This document shows positions 7,649-14,419 of a DNA stretch of 17,478 nucleotides, one piece after another. The stretch lies in NCBI GenBank assembly GCA_052389755.1, contig JBQTHP010000264.1:1-17478 (forward strand), written 5' to 3'. The translations under genes and the position numbers were made by a program. Position 1 is the first letter of the stretch. Each line of letters begins with the position of its first letter. The stretch comes from JBQTHP01 sp052389755 (lineage in GTDB: Bacteria; Pseudomonadota; Gammaproteobacteria; Steroidobacterales; Steroidobacteraceae). Below the pieces are notes generated by a model. The model worked only from the letters and a program-made list of their open reading frames with translations. It was not told the DNA's origin and did no database searches.

Positions 7649-8977
7649 TTACGCGCTCACGAGGCGGCCGCGCAGCGAGTGCCGCAGCGCGCCCGTGATG
7701 ACGACGTCGACGAATCGATCGATGAGCTCGCGAGGCCCCGCGAAGTTCACCCACCGGTTGTTCTCGGTGCGCCCTGCGAGCTCGCGCGCATCCTTGCGGG
7801 CCGGCCGCTCGACGAGCACCCGCTGCACGGAGGCGACCATCGCATCGCTGATCGCACGCGCCTGTGATTCGAGCTGAGCCTGCAGCCGCGCGAGCCGCTC
7901 CTGCTTGACTTCGTGAGGGACGTCGTCCGGCAACGACGCGGCCGGCGTGCCGGGGCGGCGGCTGTAGATGAAGCTGAAGGACTGGTCGAAGCCGACGTCG
8001 CGCGCGAGTTTCACGGTGGACTCGAAATCGCGCTCCGTCTCGCCGGGAAATCCGACGATGAAATCGGAGGACACACTGATGCCGGGGCGCGCCTCGCGCA
8101 GCCGGCGGATCTTCTCCTTGAACTCGAGCGAGGTGTAGCCGCGCTTCATGAGCGCGAGGATGCGATCCGAACCGCTCTGCACGGGCAGATGCAGATGGTT
8201 CGCAAGCTGCGGGACGTTCCCGAACGCCTCCGTGAGGCTGTCCGTGAACTCCACCGGATGCGACGTCGTGAAGCGGATGCGCTCGATGCCCGCCACGCGC
8301 GCGACGTGATGGATGAGCGTTGCGAGGTCGACGACGACGCCGTCGCGCATGGTGCCGGCGTAGGCATTGACGTTCTGCCCGAGCAGTGTCACCTCCCGCA
8401 CACCCTGATCCGCCAACGTATGAATTTCTTCGAGCACCGACCCGAAGGGCCGGCTTACTTCCTCGCCGCGCGTGTACGGCACGATGCAGAAGCTGCAGTA
8501 CTTGCTGCAGCCCTCCATGATCGACACGAACGCGGTCGCGCCGCGCGCCTCGGGCGCGGGCAGCCGATCGAATTTCTCGATCTCGGGGAAGCTCACGTCG
8601 ACGACCGGCCGGCCGGTGCGGCGCAGCTCGGCGATCATCTCCGGCAGGCGGTGCACGGTCTGCGGGCCGAACACGAGATCGACGAACGGCGCGCGCTCGG
8701 TGATCGACTCGCCCTCCTGGCTCGCGACGCAGCCGCCGACGCCGATGAGCACGTGCGGCCGGCGCGCCTTCAGCTTCCGCCACTCGCCGAGCAGCGAGAA
8801 CACTTTCTCCTGCGCTTTCTCGCGCACGGAGCAGGTGTTCATCAGAAGCAGATCGGCCGAAGCGGGATCGTCGGTCGCGGTGAGTCCGTCGGAGGCGGCG
8901 AGGACGTCCGCCATGCGCGCGGAGTCGTACTCGTTCATCTGGCAACCGAAAGTCTTGATGAAGTAAGTGCCGGCCAT
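7649..8977 (-). CDS. miaB: tRNA-2-methylthio-N6-dimethylallyladenosine-37 synthase MiaB
   Basis: Radical-SAM methylthiotransferase that converts i6A37 to ms2i6A37 in tRNAs reading UNN codons. The protein has 442 residues, the normal length. The N-terminal UPF0004 domain holds Cys12 (TFGCQMNEYDS), Cys49 (NTCSVREKAQEK) and Cys83 (GGCVASQEG), which ligate the auxiliary 4Fe-4S cluster. The radical-SAM CxxxCxxC motif is Cys157, Cys161 and Cys164 (MEGCSKYCSFCIVPYTRG). Later segments include LHLPVQSGSDRIL and SSDFIVGFPGETE. The last 65 or so residues form the tRNA-binding TRAM domain. It is the first gene of the tightly packed miaB-phoH-ybeY-corC-lnt run. A 144-nt gap separates it from ssb upstream, and TAAGAT around 9003-9008 is a weak -10 candidate. 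Confidence 0.97.
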   Translation of the reverse strand: MAGTYFIKTFGCQMNEYDSARMADVLAASDGLTATDDPASADLLLMNTCSVREKAQEKVFSLLGEWRKLKARRPHVLIGVGGCVASQEGESITERAPFVDLVFGPQTVHRLPEMIAELRRTGRPVVDVSFPEIEKFDRLPAPEARGATAFVSIMEGCSKYCSFCIVPYTRGEEVSRPFGSVLEEIHTLADQGVREVTLLGQNVNAYAGTMRDGVVVDLATLIHHVARVAGIERIRFTTSHPVEFTDSLTEAFGNVPQLANHLHLPVQSGSDRILALMKRGYTSLEFKEKIRRLREARPGISVSSDFIVGFPGETERDFESTVKLARDVGFDQSFSFIYSRRPGTPAASLPDDVPHEVKQERLARLQAQLESQARAISDAMVASVQRVLVERPARKDARELAGRTENNRWVNFAGPRELIDRFVDVVITGALRHSLRGRLVSA

Positions 8978-9121
8978 GCCTGCCTACCGAGGGGATGCCA
9001 ATCTTAAGGCCTGGGGCGGTGAGACGCACCGCGTCGCGCGCACGGGGACGCCCCGGGGAAATTCCCGGTACGATGTGAAAATTCTCGTCGATTCAGCGGC
9101 TTACAATGCCGCGAGCCTGCA

Positions 9122-9586
9122 TCAGAACGGGATGTCGTCGTCGAACTGTTCGCGCTCGGTGCTCGAAGCGGGGCCGCCCGATTCGCGGGCCTCGCGAGCT
9201 TCGCGGGGCTCGCGCGGCTCCGCTGGTGCAGCAGCGCCACCGCTACCGCCCCGCCCGCCGAGCATCTGCATCTCGTTGGCGACGATCTCGGTGGTGTAGC
9301 GATCGTTACCCTGTTTGTCCTGCCACTTGCGCGTGCGCAGCCGCCCCTCGATGTAGACCTGCGAGCCCTTGCGCAGGTACTCGCCGGCGATCTCTCCGAG
9401 CCGGCCGAACATGGCGACGTTGTGCCATTCCGTCTGCTCCTTCAGGTCGCCCGTCTGCTTGTCCTTCCAACTCTCGCTCGTCGCCACGCGGATGTTGGCC
9501 ACCGTGGTGCCGGAGGGCAGCGCGCGCGTTTCGGGATCGGCCCCGAGATTGCCGACGAGAATGACCTTGTTGATGCCGCGCGCCAT
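9122..9586 (-). CDS. ssb: Single-stranded DNA-binding protein
   Basis: Homotetrameric OB-fold protein that coats single-stranded DNA in replication, recombination and repair. The protein has 154 residues. The OB fold occupies about residues 1-110: GINKVILVGNLGADPETR, TEWHNVAMFGRLGEIAGEYL, then GSQVYIEGRLRTRKWQDKQG. A flexible linker rich in Gly, Ala, Arg and Glu contains short PREPREAREARE repeats. The acidic C-terminal tip DDDIPF (149-154), which recruits partner proteins, is intact. Upstream, GAGGGGC precedes the ATG at a good distance. The gene is divergent from uvrA, a common arrangement in Proteobacteria. Confidence 0.97.
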   Translation of the reverse strand: MARGINKVILVGNLGADPETRALPSGTTVANIRVATSESWKDKQTGDLKEQTEWHNVAMFGRLGEIAGEYLRKGSQVYIEGRLRTRKWQDKQGNDRYTTEIVANEMQMLGGRGGSGGAAAPAEPREPREAREARESGGPASSTEREQFDDDIPF

Positions 9587-9624
9587 GGCTGAAGCCCCTC
9601 ATCGTGATCCGTGGATGGGGCGGC

Positions 9625-9630
9625 ATTGTA
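9625..9630 (-). promoter_or_regulatory. Candidate -10 element of the ssb promoter
   Basis: TACAAT on the minus strand matches the sigma-70 -10 consensus at 5 of 6 positions and lies about 38 nt upstream of the ssb ATG, with a Shine-Dalgarno in between. A weak -35 (TTAGCG, 9649-9654) sits 18 nt further upstream. It is the best sigma-70-like hexamer on this side of the divergent region. Confidence 0.45.
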
Positions 9631-9682
9631 GTCCCGGGGCGGCGATCCCGCTAAGCGCACTGGCCGCGGGAACGCGCAGTTT

Positions 9683-9738
9683 CGGCTCAGACGACCCAGA
9701 CGTTTAGGACGTCTGAGCCGTCTTGGCCGTCTGAGTCC
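9683..9738. repeat. Inverted repeat and imperfect 9-bp tandem repeats in the ssb-uvrA divergent region
   Basis: CGGCTCAGACG (9683-9693) and CGTCTGAGCCG (9710-9720) are a perfect 11-bp inverted repeat with a 16-nt spacer. The same segment reads as imperfect 9-bp direct repeats with a CGTCT/CGTTT core: CGTTTAGGA, CGTCTGAGC, CGTCTTGGC and CGTCTGAGT in succession (9701-9736). It lies 16-71 nt upstream of the uvrA ATG. It does not resemble the enterobacterial LexA box (CTGT-N8-ACAG). It could be a regulator-binding site or a slippage-prone tandem array; function unknown. Confidence 0.6.
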
Positions 9739-9740
9739 TC

Positions 9741-9746
9741 TAGACT
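9741..9746 (+). promoter_or_regulatory. Possible -10 element giving a near-leaderless uvrA transcript
   Basis: TAGACT (4 of 6 to TATAAT) ends 7 nt before the uvrA ATG, and no Shine-Dalgarno sequence precedes that ATG. If used, the transcript would begin at or next to the start codon. The hexamer match is modest and no convincing -35 is seen. Confidence 0.3.
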
Positions 9747-9753
9747 TGTCCGG

Positions 9754-12594
9754 ATGCAGACCATCCGCGTCCGCGGGGCGCGCACGCACAACCTGAAGAG
9801 CATCGATCTCGATCTGCCGCGCGATCGCCTGATCGTGATCACCGGACTGTCCGGTTCGGGCAAGTCCTCGCTCGCGTTCGACACGCTCTATGCGGAAGGC
9901 CAGCGGCGTTACGTCGAATCGCTCTCCGCGTATGCCCGGCAGTTCCTCTCGATGATGGACAAGCCCGACGTGGATGCGATCGACGGGCTCTCGCCCGCCA
10001 TCGCGATCGAGCAGAAGGCCACCTCCCACAACCCGCGCTCCACGGTCGGTACCGTCACCGAGGTTTACGACTACCTGCGTCTGCTGTTCGCACGCGCGGG
10101 CATCCCCCGCTGCCCCGATCACGGCATCGATCTCACCGCGCAGACGGTGAGCCAGATGGTGGACCAGATCACGGCCCTTCCGGAGAGCACGCCCGCGCTC
10201 CTGCTCGCGCCGCTGATCGCGGACAGGAAAGGCGAGCACGCCGAGCTGTTCGAGCAGCTCTCGGGCCAGGGCTTCGTGCGCGTACGGATCGATGGCCGCG
10301 TGCACGAGCTCGACGCACGGCCGGAGCTCGACCCGAAGCGCAAGCATTCGATCGAGGTCGTGGTCGACCGATTTCGCATCAAGCCCGATGCCGCGCAGCG
10401 GCTCGCCGAGTCGCTCGAGACGGCGCTGCGCCTGTCGGGCGGCACCGTACGGCTCGCGTTCGTGGAGGAGCCGAAGCGGGAAGAGCTCGTCTTCTCGAGC
10501 CGGCACGCCTGCCCGGTATGCGGTTACAGCGTGCCGCCCCTCGAGCCGAAGCTGTTCTCGTTCAACAGCCCGACGGGAGCGTGCCCGAGCTGCGGCGGGC
10601 TCGGCACGCGCGAATTCTTCGATCCGCAGCGCGTGATCGTGCACCCCGAGCTGTCGCTCGCGAGCGGCGCGATTCGGGGCTGGGACCGCCGCAACGCGTA
10701 CTACTTTCAGCTCATTCAATCCCTCGCGCGGCACTACAAGTTCGAAATCGAGATGCCGTGGAACGAGCTTGCGGAGGCCGTGCGAGCCGTGCTCCTGCGG
10801 GGCAGCGGCTCCGAGGTCATCGAATTCCGCTACATCGAGGGGCGCGGCAGCACCGTGAAGAAGCGCCACGCCTTCGAAGGCATCCTGCCGAATCTCGAGC
10901 GCCGCTATCGCGAGACCGAATCGACGACCGTGCGCGAGGAGCTCGCGAAATACCTCGGCGTGCAGCCATGCCCCGAGTGTCATGGTACCCGCCTGAACCG
11001 CGCGGCCCGCAGCGTGTTCGTTGCGGATCGCACACTGCCCGAGGTCGCCCACATGTCGGTCGCCGAGTCGCTCGCGTTCTTCCGCGGGCTCGATCTTGCG
11101 GGATGGCGTGGCGAGGTAGCCACGCGGATCGTGCGCGACGTGGCCCAGCGGCTGCGGTTTCTCGTCGACGTCGGCCTCGAGTACCTCACGCTCGATCGCA
11201 GCGCGGAGAGCCTCTCGGGCGGTGAAGCGCAGCGCATCCGCCTCGCAAGCCAGGTCGGATCGGGGCTGACCGGCGTCATGTACATTCTCGATGAGCCCTC
11301 GATCGGGCTGCATCAGCGCGACAATCGCAGGCTGCTCGAGACGCTGAAGGCACTGCGCGACCTCGGCAACACCGTGATCGTCGTCGAGCACGACGAGGAG
11401 GCGATTCGCTCCGCGGACCACATCATCGATCTCGGCCCGGGCGCCGGGGTGCACGGCGGCGAGCTCGTCGCGCAGGGCACGCCGCCCGACATCGAGTCCG
11501 CCACGCGCTCACTCACAGGTCAGTATCTGTCCGGGCGGCGTGCGATCGCGCTGCCGCGCCTGCGCACGCCGCGCGATCCCGGCAAGACCATCCGCATCGT
11601 CGGCGCGCGCGCCAACAACCTGCGCGGCATCGACGTGGAGATTCCGCTCGGACTCTTCACGTGCGTCACGGGGGTGTCGGGCTCCGGCAAATCCAGCCTG
11701 ATCAACGACACGCTGTTCCTGCACGCGGCCGCGCGAATCAACGACGGCGGCATCGTGGACGGCGCCCCGGTCGAGCGCATCGAGGGGCTCGAGCAGGTGG
11801 ATCGGGTCATCGACATCGACCAGAGCCCGATCGGCCGCACGCCGCGCTCGAATCCCGCGACCTACACCGGGCTGTTCGCACCGCTGCGCGAGCTCTTCGC
11901 CGCCGTGCCGGAAGCGCGTGCGCGCGGCTATGACGCCGGCCGCTTCAGCTTCAACGTGAAGGGCGGGCGCTGCGAGGCCTGTCAGGGCGACGGGGTGCTC
12001 AAGGTCGAGATGCACTTCCTGCCAGATGTGTACGTGCCGTGCGATGTGTGCAAGGGGCAGCGTTACAACCGCGAAACGCTCGAGATCCGCTGGCGCGGCC
12101 GCAACATCCACGAAGTGCTCGAAATGACGGTCGAGGACGCGCTGCGTTTCTTTCAGAACGTTCCGGCGCTCGCCGGCAAGCTGCAGACCCTCGTCGACGT
12201 CGGCCTCGCATACATGCGGCTCGGGCAGAACGCGACGACGCTGTCGGGCGGGGAAGCGCAGCGGGTGAAGCTCGCCCGCGAGCTCGCGAAGCGCTCGACC
12301 GGCCGTACGCTGTACATCCTCGATGAGCCGACGACCGGATTGCACTTCCACGATGTCGCGCAGCTGCTCGCCGTGCTGCATCGTCTGCGCGACGAGGGCA
12401 ACAGCGTCGTCGTGATCGAGCACAACCTCGAAGTGATCAAGACGGCGGACTGGATCATCGATCTCGGCCCGGAGGGTGGCGCGGGCGGCGGCTCCGTGAT
12501 CGCCACGGGCACCCCGGAATCGGTGGCGCGAGCGGAGCCCTCCTACACCGGCCGGTTTCTGCAGCCGGTCCTCAAGCGCCCAGCTCCAGCCTGA
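9754..12594 (+). CDS. uvrA: UvrABC excinuclease subunit A
   Basis: DNA damage-recognition ATPase of nucleotide excision repair, acting as a dimer that loads UvrB. The protein has 946 residues, the normal length (E. coli 940). The first ABC module has Walker A GLSGSGKS (31-38), signature LSGGEAQRIRLASQ (487-500) and Walker B YILDEPSIGLH (510-520). The second has Walker A GVSGSGKS (640-647), signature LSGGEAQRVKLA (830-841) and Walker B YILDEPTTGLH (854-864). Zinc modules are Cys253/256/277/280 and Cys740/743/763/766, and a CPECHGTRLN segment lies near 406. The N-terminus MQTIRVRGARTHNLKSIDLD aligns with known UvrA starts, so the ATG at 9754 is secure although it lacks a Shine-Dalgarno. All catalytic residues that I can place are present. 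Confidence 0.98.
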   Translation: MQTIRVRGARTHNLKSIDLDLPRDRLIVITGLSGSGKSSLAFDTLYAEGQRRYVESLSAYARQFLSMMDKPDVDAIDGLSPAIAIEQKATSHNPRSTVGTVTEVYDYLRLLFARAGIPRCPDHGIDLTAQTVSQMVDQITALPESTPALLLAPLIADRKGEHAELFEQLSGQGFVRVRIDGRVHELDARPELDPKRKHSIEVVVDRFRIKPDAAQRLAESLETALRLSGGTVRLAFVEEPKREELVFSSRHACPVCGYSVPPLEPKLFSFNSPTGACPSCGGLGTREFFDPQRVIVHPELSLASGAIRGWDRRNAYYFQLIQSLARHYKFEIEMPWNELAEAVRAVLLRGSGSEVIEFRYIEGRGSTVKKRHAFEGILPNLERRYRETESTTVREELAKYLGVQPCPECHGTRLNRAARSVFVADRTLPEVAHMSVAESLAFFRGLDLAGWRGEVATRIVRDVAQRLRFLVDVGLEYLTLDRSAESLSGGEAQRIRLASQVGSGLTGVMYILDEPSIGLHQRDNRRLLETLKALRDLGNTVIVVEHDEEAIRSADHIIDLGPGAGVHGGELVAQGTPPDIESATRSLTGQYLSGRRAIALPRLRTPRDPGKTIRIVGARANNLRGIDVEIPLGLFTCVTGVSGSGKSSLINDTLFLHAAARINDGGIVDGAPVERIEGLEQVDRVIDIDQSPIGRTPRSNPATYTGLFAPLRELFAAVPEARARGYDAGRFSFNVKGGRCEACQGDGVLKVEMHFLPDVYVPCDVCKGQRYNRETLEIRWRGRNIHEVLEMTVEDALRFFQNVPALAGKLQTLVDVGLAYMRLGQNATTLSGGEAQRVKLARELAKRSTGRTLYILDEPTTGLHFHDVAQLLAVLHRLRDEGNSVVVIEHNLEVIKTADWIIDLGPEGGAGGGSVIATGTPESVARAEPSYTGRFLQPVLKRPAPA

Positions 12595-12603
12595 CGCTAC
12601 GTT

Positions 12604-12624
12604 AAATGCGAATGATTTGCATTT
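12604..12624 (+). promoter_or_regulatory. Candidate Fur box upstream of the iron permease
   Basis: AAATGC (12604-12609) and GCATTT (12619-12624) are perfect inverted arms around GAATGATTT. In the 7-1-7 view, TGCGAAT-G-ATTTGCA matches the Fur core (TGATAAT-N-ATTATCA) at 10 of 14 positions. It starts 10 nt after the uvrA stop and about 55-75 nt upstream of the permease ATG, so it can overlap that promoter. Fur with Fe2+ would repress the permease when iron is sufficient. Confidence 0.7.
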
Positions 12625-12679
12625 GAGCGGCGCGCGTGCTGAAATTTGGCACACACCGGCAAGGGCAGGGATTCGGGCA

Positions 12680-13456
12680 ATGTTCAACGCGTTCATGATC
12701 ACGCTGCGCGAGGGAATCGAGGGATTTCTGATCGTCGCCATCACGCTCGCGTACCTGCGCAAAACGGGCCGCGAGTCCCTCGCCTCAGCGGTGTACCTCG
12801 GCGTCGGCGTGGCGCTCGTGTCGAGCTGGCTCGCGTCGCTCGTGTTCGCACGCGCCGAGAATCAGCCGCTCTGGGAAGGGATCCTCGCACTCGTGACGGC
12901 GGTGCTGGTTGCCACGTTCACCGTGCACGTGCTGCGCACCGCACGCTACATCAAGCGCGAAATCGAAGGACGCATCGAGTACGCCGCGGCCCGGCGCGGC
13001 ATGTGGGCCTTCGTGGCCGTATTCGCTTTCACCGTGCTCATGATCACGCGTGAAGGCATGGAAGCGGCGCTGCTGCTCTCGGCCACGTTCATCCAGACCG
13101 AGACGCGCGTCTTCTTCGTCGGCGCCGTGCTCGGCCTCGCCGGCGCGGGCGCGCTGGCGGTACTCTGGAGCCGCTACGGACATCGCGTCAATCTGCCGCG
13201 GTTCCTGCAGGTCACGGCCGTGTTCCTGCTGCTCTTCGTCGTGCAGCTGCTGGTCTACGGATTTCACGAGCTGACCGAGTCGGGCGTTCTGCCGATCGAC
13301 AACGGGTATTGGCATGTCGTCACCGAGCCGTACGGTCCGGAAGGCCCGTACGGTCAGTGGCTGTCATACGGGCTCGTGCTTCTGCCGCTCGGCTGGCTGC
13401 TGTGGACGAGCATCCGCGGCAGCGCGCCGCAGCCGCGCTACGTGAGCCGCAGCTAA
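12680..13456 (+). CDS. FTR1/EfeU-family iron permease
   Basis: Inner-membrane iron permease of the oxidase-dependent iron transporter family (yeast Ftr1, bacterial EfeU); 258 residues with about seven hydrophobic segments. Both signature REGxE iron-binding motifs are present: REGIE at 10-14 in the first helix and REGME at 124-128. The ATG at 12680 is chosen because the first helix (MFNAFMITLREGIEGFLIV) begins there and AGGG lies about 10 nt upstream. An upstream TTG at 12617 would place the start inside the Fur box and adds no membrane sequence. No EfeO or EfeB partner is next to it, so it acts alone or with partners encoded elsewhere. The Fur-like box fits iron-starvation control. The stop codon overlaps that of the convergent acetyltransferase gene. 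Confidence 0.93.
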   Translation: MFNAFMITLREGIEGFLIVAITLAYLRKTGRESLASAVYLGVGVALVSSWLASLVFARAENQPLWEGILALVTAVLVATFTVHVLRTARYIKREIEGRIEYAAARRGMWAFVAVFAFTVLMITREGMEAALLLSATFIQTETRVFFVGAVLGLAGAGALAVLWSRYGHRVNLPRFLQVTAVFLLLFVVQLLVYGFHELTESGVLPIDNGYWHVVTEPYGPEGPYGQWLSYGLVLLPLGWLLWTSIRGSAPQPRYVSRS

Positions 13457-13971
13457 CGCGCAGCTCGCCCGGGCCGCGAATCGAACCACTGGCGAACCTC
13501 GCCGTTCGCGACGCGTTCGCGATATCGACCCTGCGTGTACGCTGCGACGACGCGCCGCCAGAACGTGACGGCGTCGGGATTTCGCATGTATTCCATGATT
13601 TCCCACGTGCCGGCGAAGCGGCTGAAGATGAGCTGCACCGCGCTGCGCCCGATGCCGAGGCGCCGGTGCTTGCGGCCGATGAAGAACTCCGCCATGCGGT
13701 AATCCGCCGCATCCGGGCGCGAGCTCGGGAGATTGCGGGCCACCATCGCAAAGCCGACGGGCTCCGTGCCGTGCACGATCAGCAGCGGGTAAGCGGTTCG
13801 ATCACCGAACCAGCGCGCGATCTGATCCGGCTCGCGGTGACCGACCTCGCCCAGCGCGGGAAACATGCCGGTATTGAGCGGCGCGAGATCATCGAGGTAC
13901 TCCCGATAGACGCTCTCGATCCACGTCCGGTCGGCTTCCGATCCTCGCGCGTCCCGTACGCTCACGGTCAC
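13453..13971 (-). CDS. GNAT-family N-acetyltransferase
   Basis: A protein of about 172 residues with the GNAT fold, which transfers an acetyl group from acetyl-CoA to an amine; the substrate is not predictable. Motif A, the CoA pyrophosphate loop, reads RRLGIGRSAVQLIF, with the preceding strand AEFFIGRKH. The upstream strand LLIVHGTEPVGFAMVARN and the C-terminal EIMEYMRNPDAVTFWRRV (the segment near the AFYEK region) agree. The start is uncertain: candidate GTG codons lie at 13995, 13983, 13971 and 13965. I chose 13971 because GGAG/GGTGA precede it and the conserved part begins soon after. The two earlier candidates fall inside or right next to the upstream gene's terminator. The end overlaps the FTR1 stop codon tail to tail. 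It resembles proteins annotated only as GNAT. Confidence 0.85.
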   Translation of the reverse strand: MTVSVRDARGSEADRTWIESVYREYLDDLAPLNTGMFPALGEVGHREPDQIARWFGDRTAYPLLIVHGTEPVGFAMVARNLPSSRPDAADYRMAEFFIGRKHRRLGIGRSAVQLIFSRFAGTWEIMEYMRNPDAVTFWRRVVAAYTQGRYRERVANGEVRQWFDSRPGRAAR

Positions 13972-13986
13972 GAATTCACCCACTCC

Positions 13987-14035
13987 AAAAAGCACGGCCC
14001 GGGAAGGACGCTACTCGCGCCTGCCCGGGCCGTGC
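13987..14035 (-). terminator. Intrinsic terminator of the small lipoprotein gene
   Basis: On the minus strand GCACGGCCCGGG and CCCGGGCCGTGC form a perfect 12-bp GC-rich stem (arms 14024-14035 and 13992-14003) with a 20-nt loop, followed directly by TTTTT (13987-13991). This is a standard Rho-independent terminator, apart from the long loop. It lies 36 nt after the lipoprotein stop codon and runs into the start region of the acetyltransferase gene. Confidence 0.85.
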
Positions 14036-14053
14036 ATGAGCCTCGAAGCTGGT

Positions 14054-14077
14054 GCAGTAATTCCGTCGAATTACTGC
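14054..14077 (-). other. 10-bp hairpin spanning the lipoprotein stop codon
   Basis: GCAGTAATTC (14054-14063) and GAATTACTGC (14068-14077) are perfect 10-bp inverted arms with a 4-nt loop. In the lipoprotein mRNA the 5' arm contains the TAA stop codon (14071-14073). The terminator hairpin follows 18 nt later, giving two tandem stem-loops at the mRNA 3' end. No T-run follows this first hairpin. Confidence 0.6.
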
Positions 14078-14325
14078 TTCGGCTCTTCGGCCGGAGCCGC
14101 TTCGGCAGCGCCTTCAGCCGGCGCCTCGCCAGTGGCGGAGCCTTCTGCAGAGGCATCGCCAGTGGCACCCATGTCGGCGGCCGGCTCGGCAGGAGCCATC
14201 GTGTCGGCAGGAGCCTCAGCGGCCGGTTCGGTCGCCGTGGCATCGGGCGCAGTCGCTTCCTGCTTGGCACAGGCTGCAAGAGCCAGCGCCGCAAGGAAAG
14301 CGCTAATAGCGAGTTTCGTATTCAT
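14071..14325 (-). CDS. Small alanine/glutamate/proline-rich lipoprotein
   Basis: An 84-residue protein with a type II (lipoprotein) signal peptide: a short positive n-region (MNTK), hydrophobic core (LAISAFLAALALAAC) and Cys19 as the acylation site within LAAC. The residue after Cys is Ala, so by the Asp+2 sorting rule it should go to the outer membrane. The mature part is low-complexity, acidic and rich in Ala, Glu, Pro and Thr, with loosely repeated EAPAE/GEAPAEG units and no recognisable domain. It is probably disordered. The start is supported by GGGGA 7 nt upstream of the ATG. It has its own promoter candidate and a strong terminator, so it is likely a single-gene transcript. I do not recognise a specific family and give no function. 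Confidence 0.85.
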   Translation of the reverse strand: MNTKLAISAFLAALALAACAKQEATAPDATATEPAAEAPADTMAPAEPAADMGATGDASAEGSATGEAPAEGAAEAAPAEEPKQ

Positions 14326-14371
14326 TTACTGATCCCCAGAGAGAGAAGCAAGAGTGAGAAAGGTGACTCAA

Positions 14372-14385
14372 ACAAACTAGTTTGT
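14372..14385. promoter_or_regulatory. Perfect 14-bp palindrome, candidate operator
   Basis: ACAAACTAGTTTGT is a perfect palindrome in an AT-rich patch of an otherwise GC-rich region. It lies between the divergent lipoprotein and pepQ genes, 47-60 nt upstream of the lipoprotein ATG. Its size and symmetry are typical of operators for dimeric repressors, for example of the TetR family. The regulator is unknown. Confidence 0.5.
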
Positions 14386-14413
14386 CTGGCGACTTCATGT
14401 CGCGGCGGCGAAT

Positions 14414-14419
14414 TCTATA
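14414..14419 (-). promoter_or_regulatory. Possible -10 element of the lipoprotein gene
   Basis: TATAGA on the minus strand matches 4 of 6 positions, with only a weak -35 (GGTACA) 17 nt upstream. Transcription from here would give a leader of about 80 nt containing the 14-bp palindrome and a CU-rich stretch just before the ribosome-binding site. Confidence 0.3.

Noticed and set aside
9047..9075. CCGGG-GAAATT-CCCGG hairpin in the ssb-miaB gap as a terminator
   Set aside because: The stem is only 5 bp and no T-run follows on the minus strand; too weak to call.
9587..9753. A classic LexA (SOS) box between ssb and uvrA
   Set aside because: I looked for CTGT-N8-ACAG and for a TTAGTA-type box; neither is present. 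Only the CGTCT repeats were found.
9442..11454. A 670-codon open frame on the minus strand opposite uvrA and ssb
   Set aside because: It lies antisense to clear uvrA and shares its codon pattern in mirror image; rich in His, Arg, Glu and Asp with no domain. A GC-bias artefact.
12617..12679. An upstream TTG start extending the iron permease by 21 residues
   Set aside because: It would begin inside the Fur-like box and adds a non-hydrophobic extension; the ATG at 12680 fits the family start.
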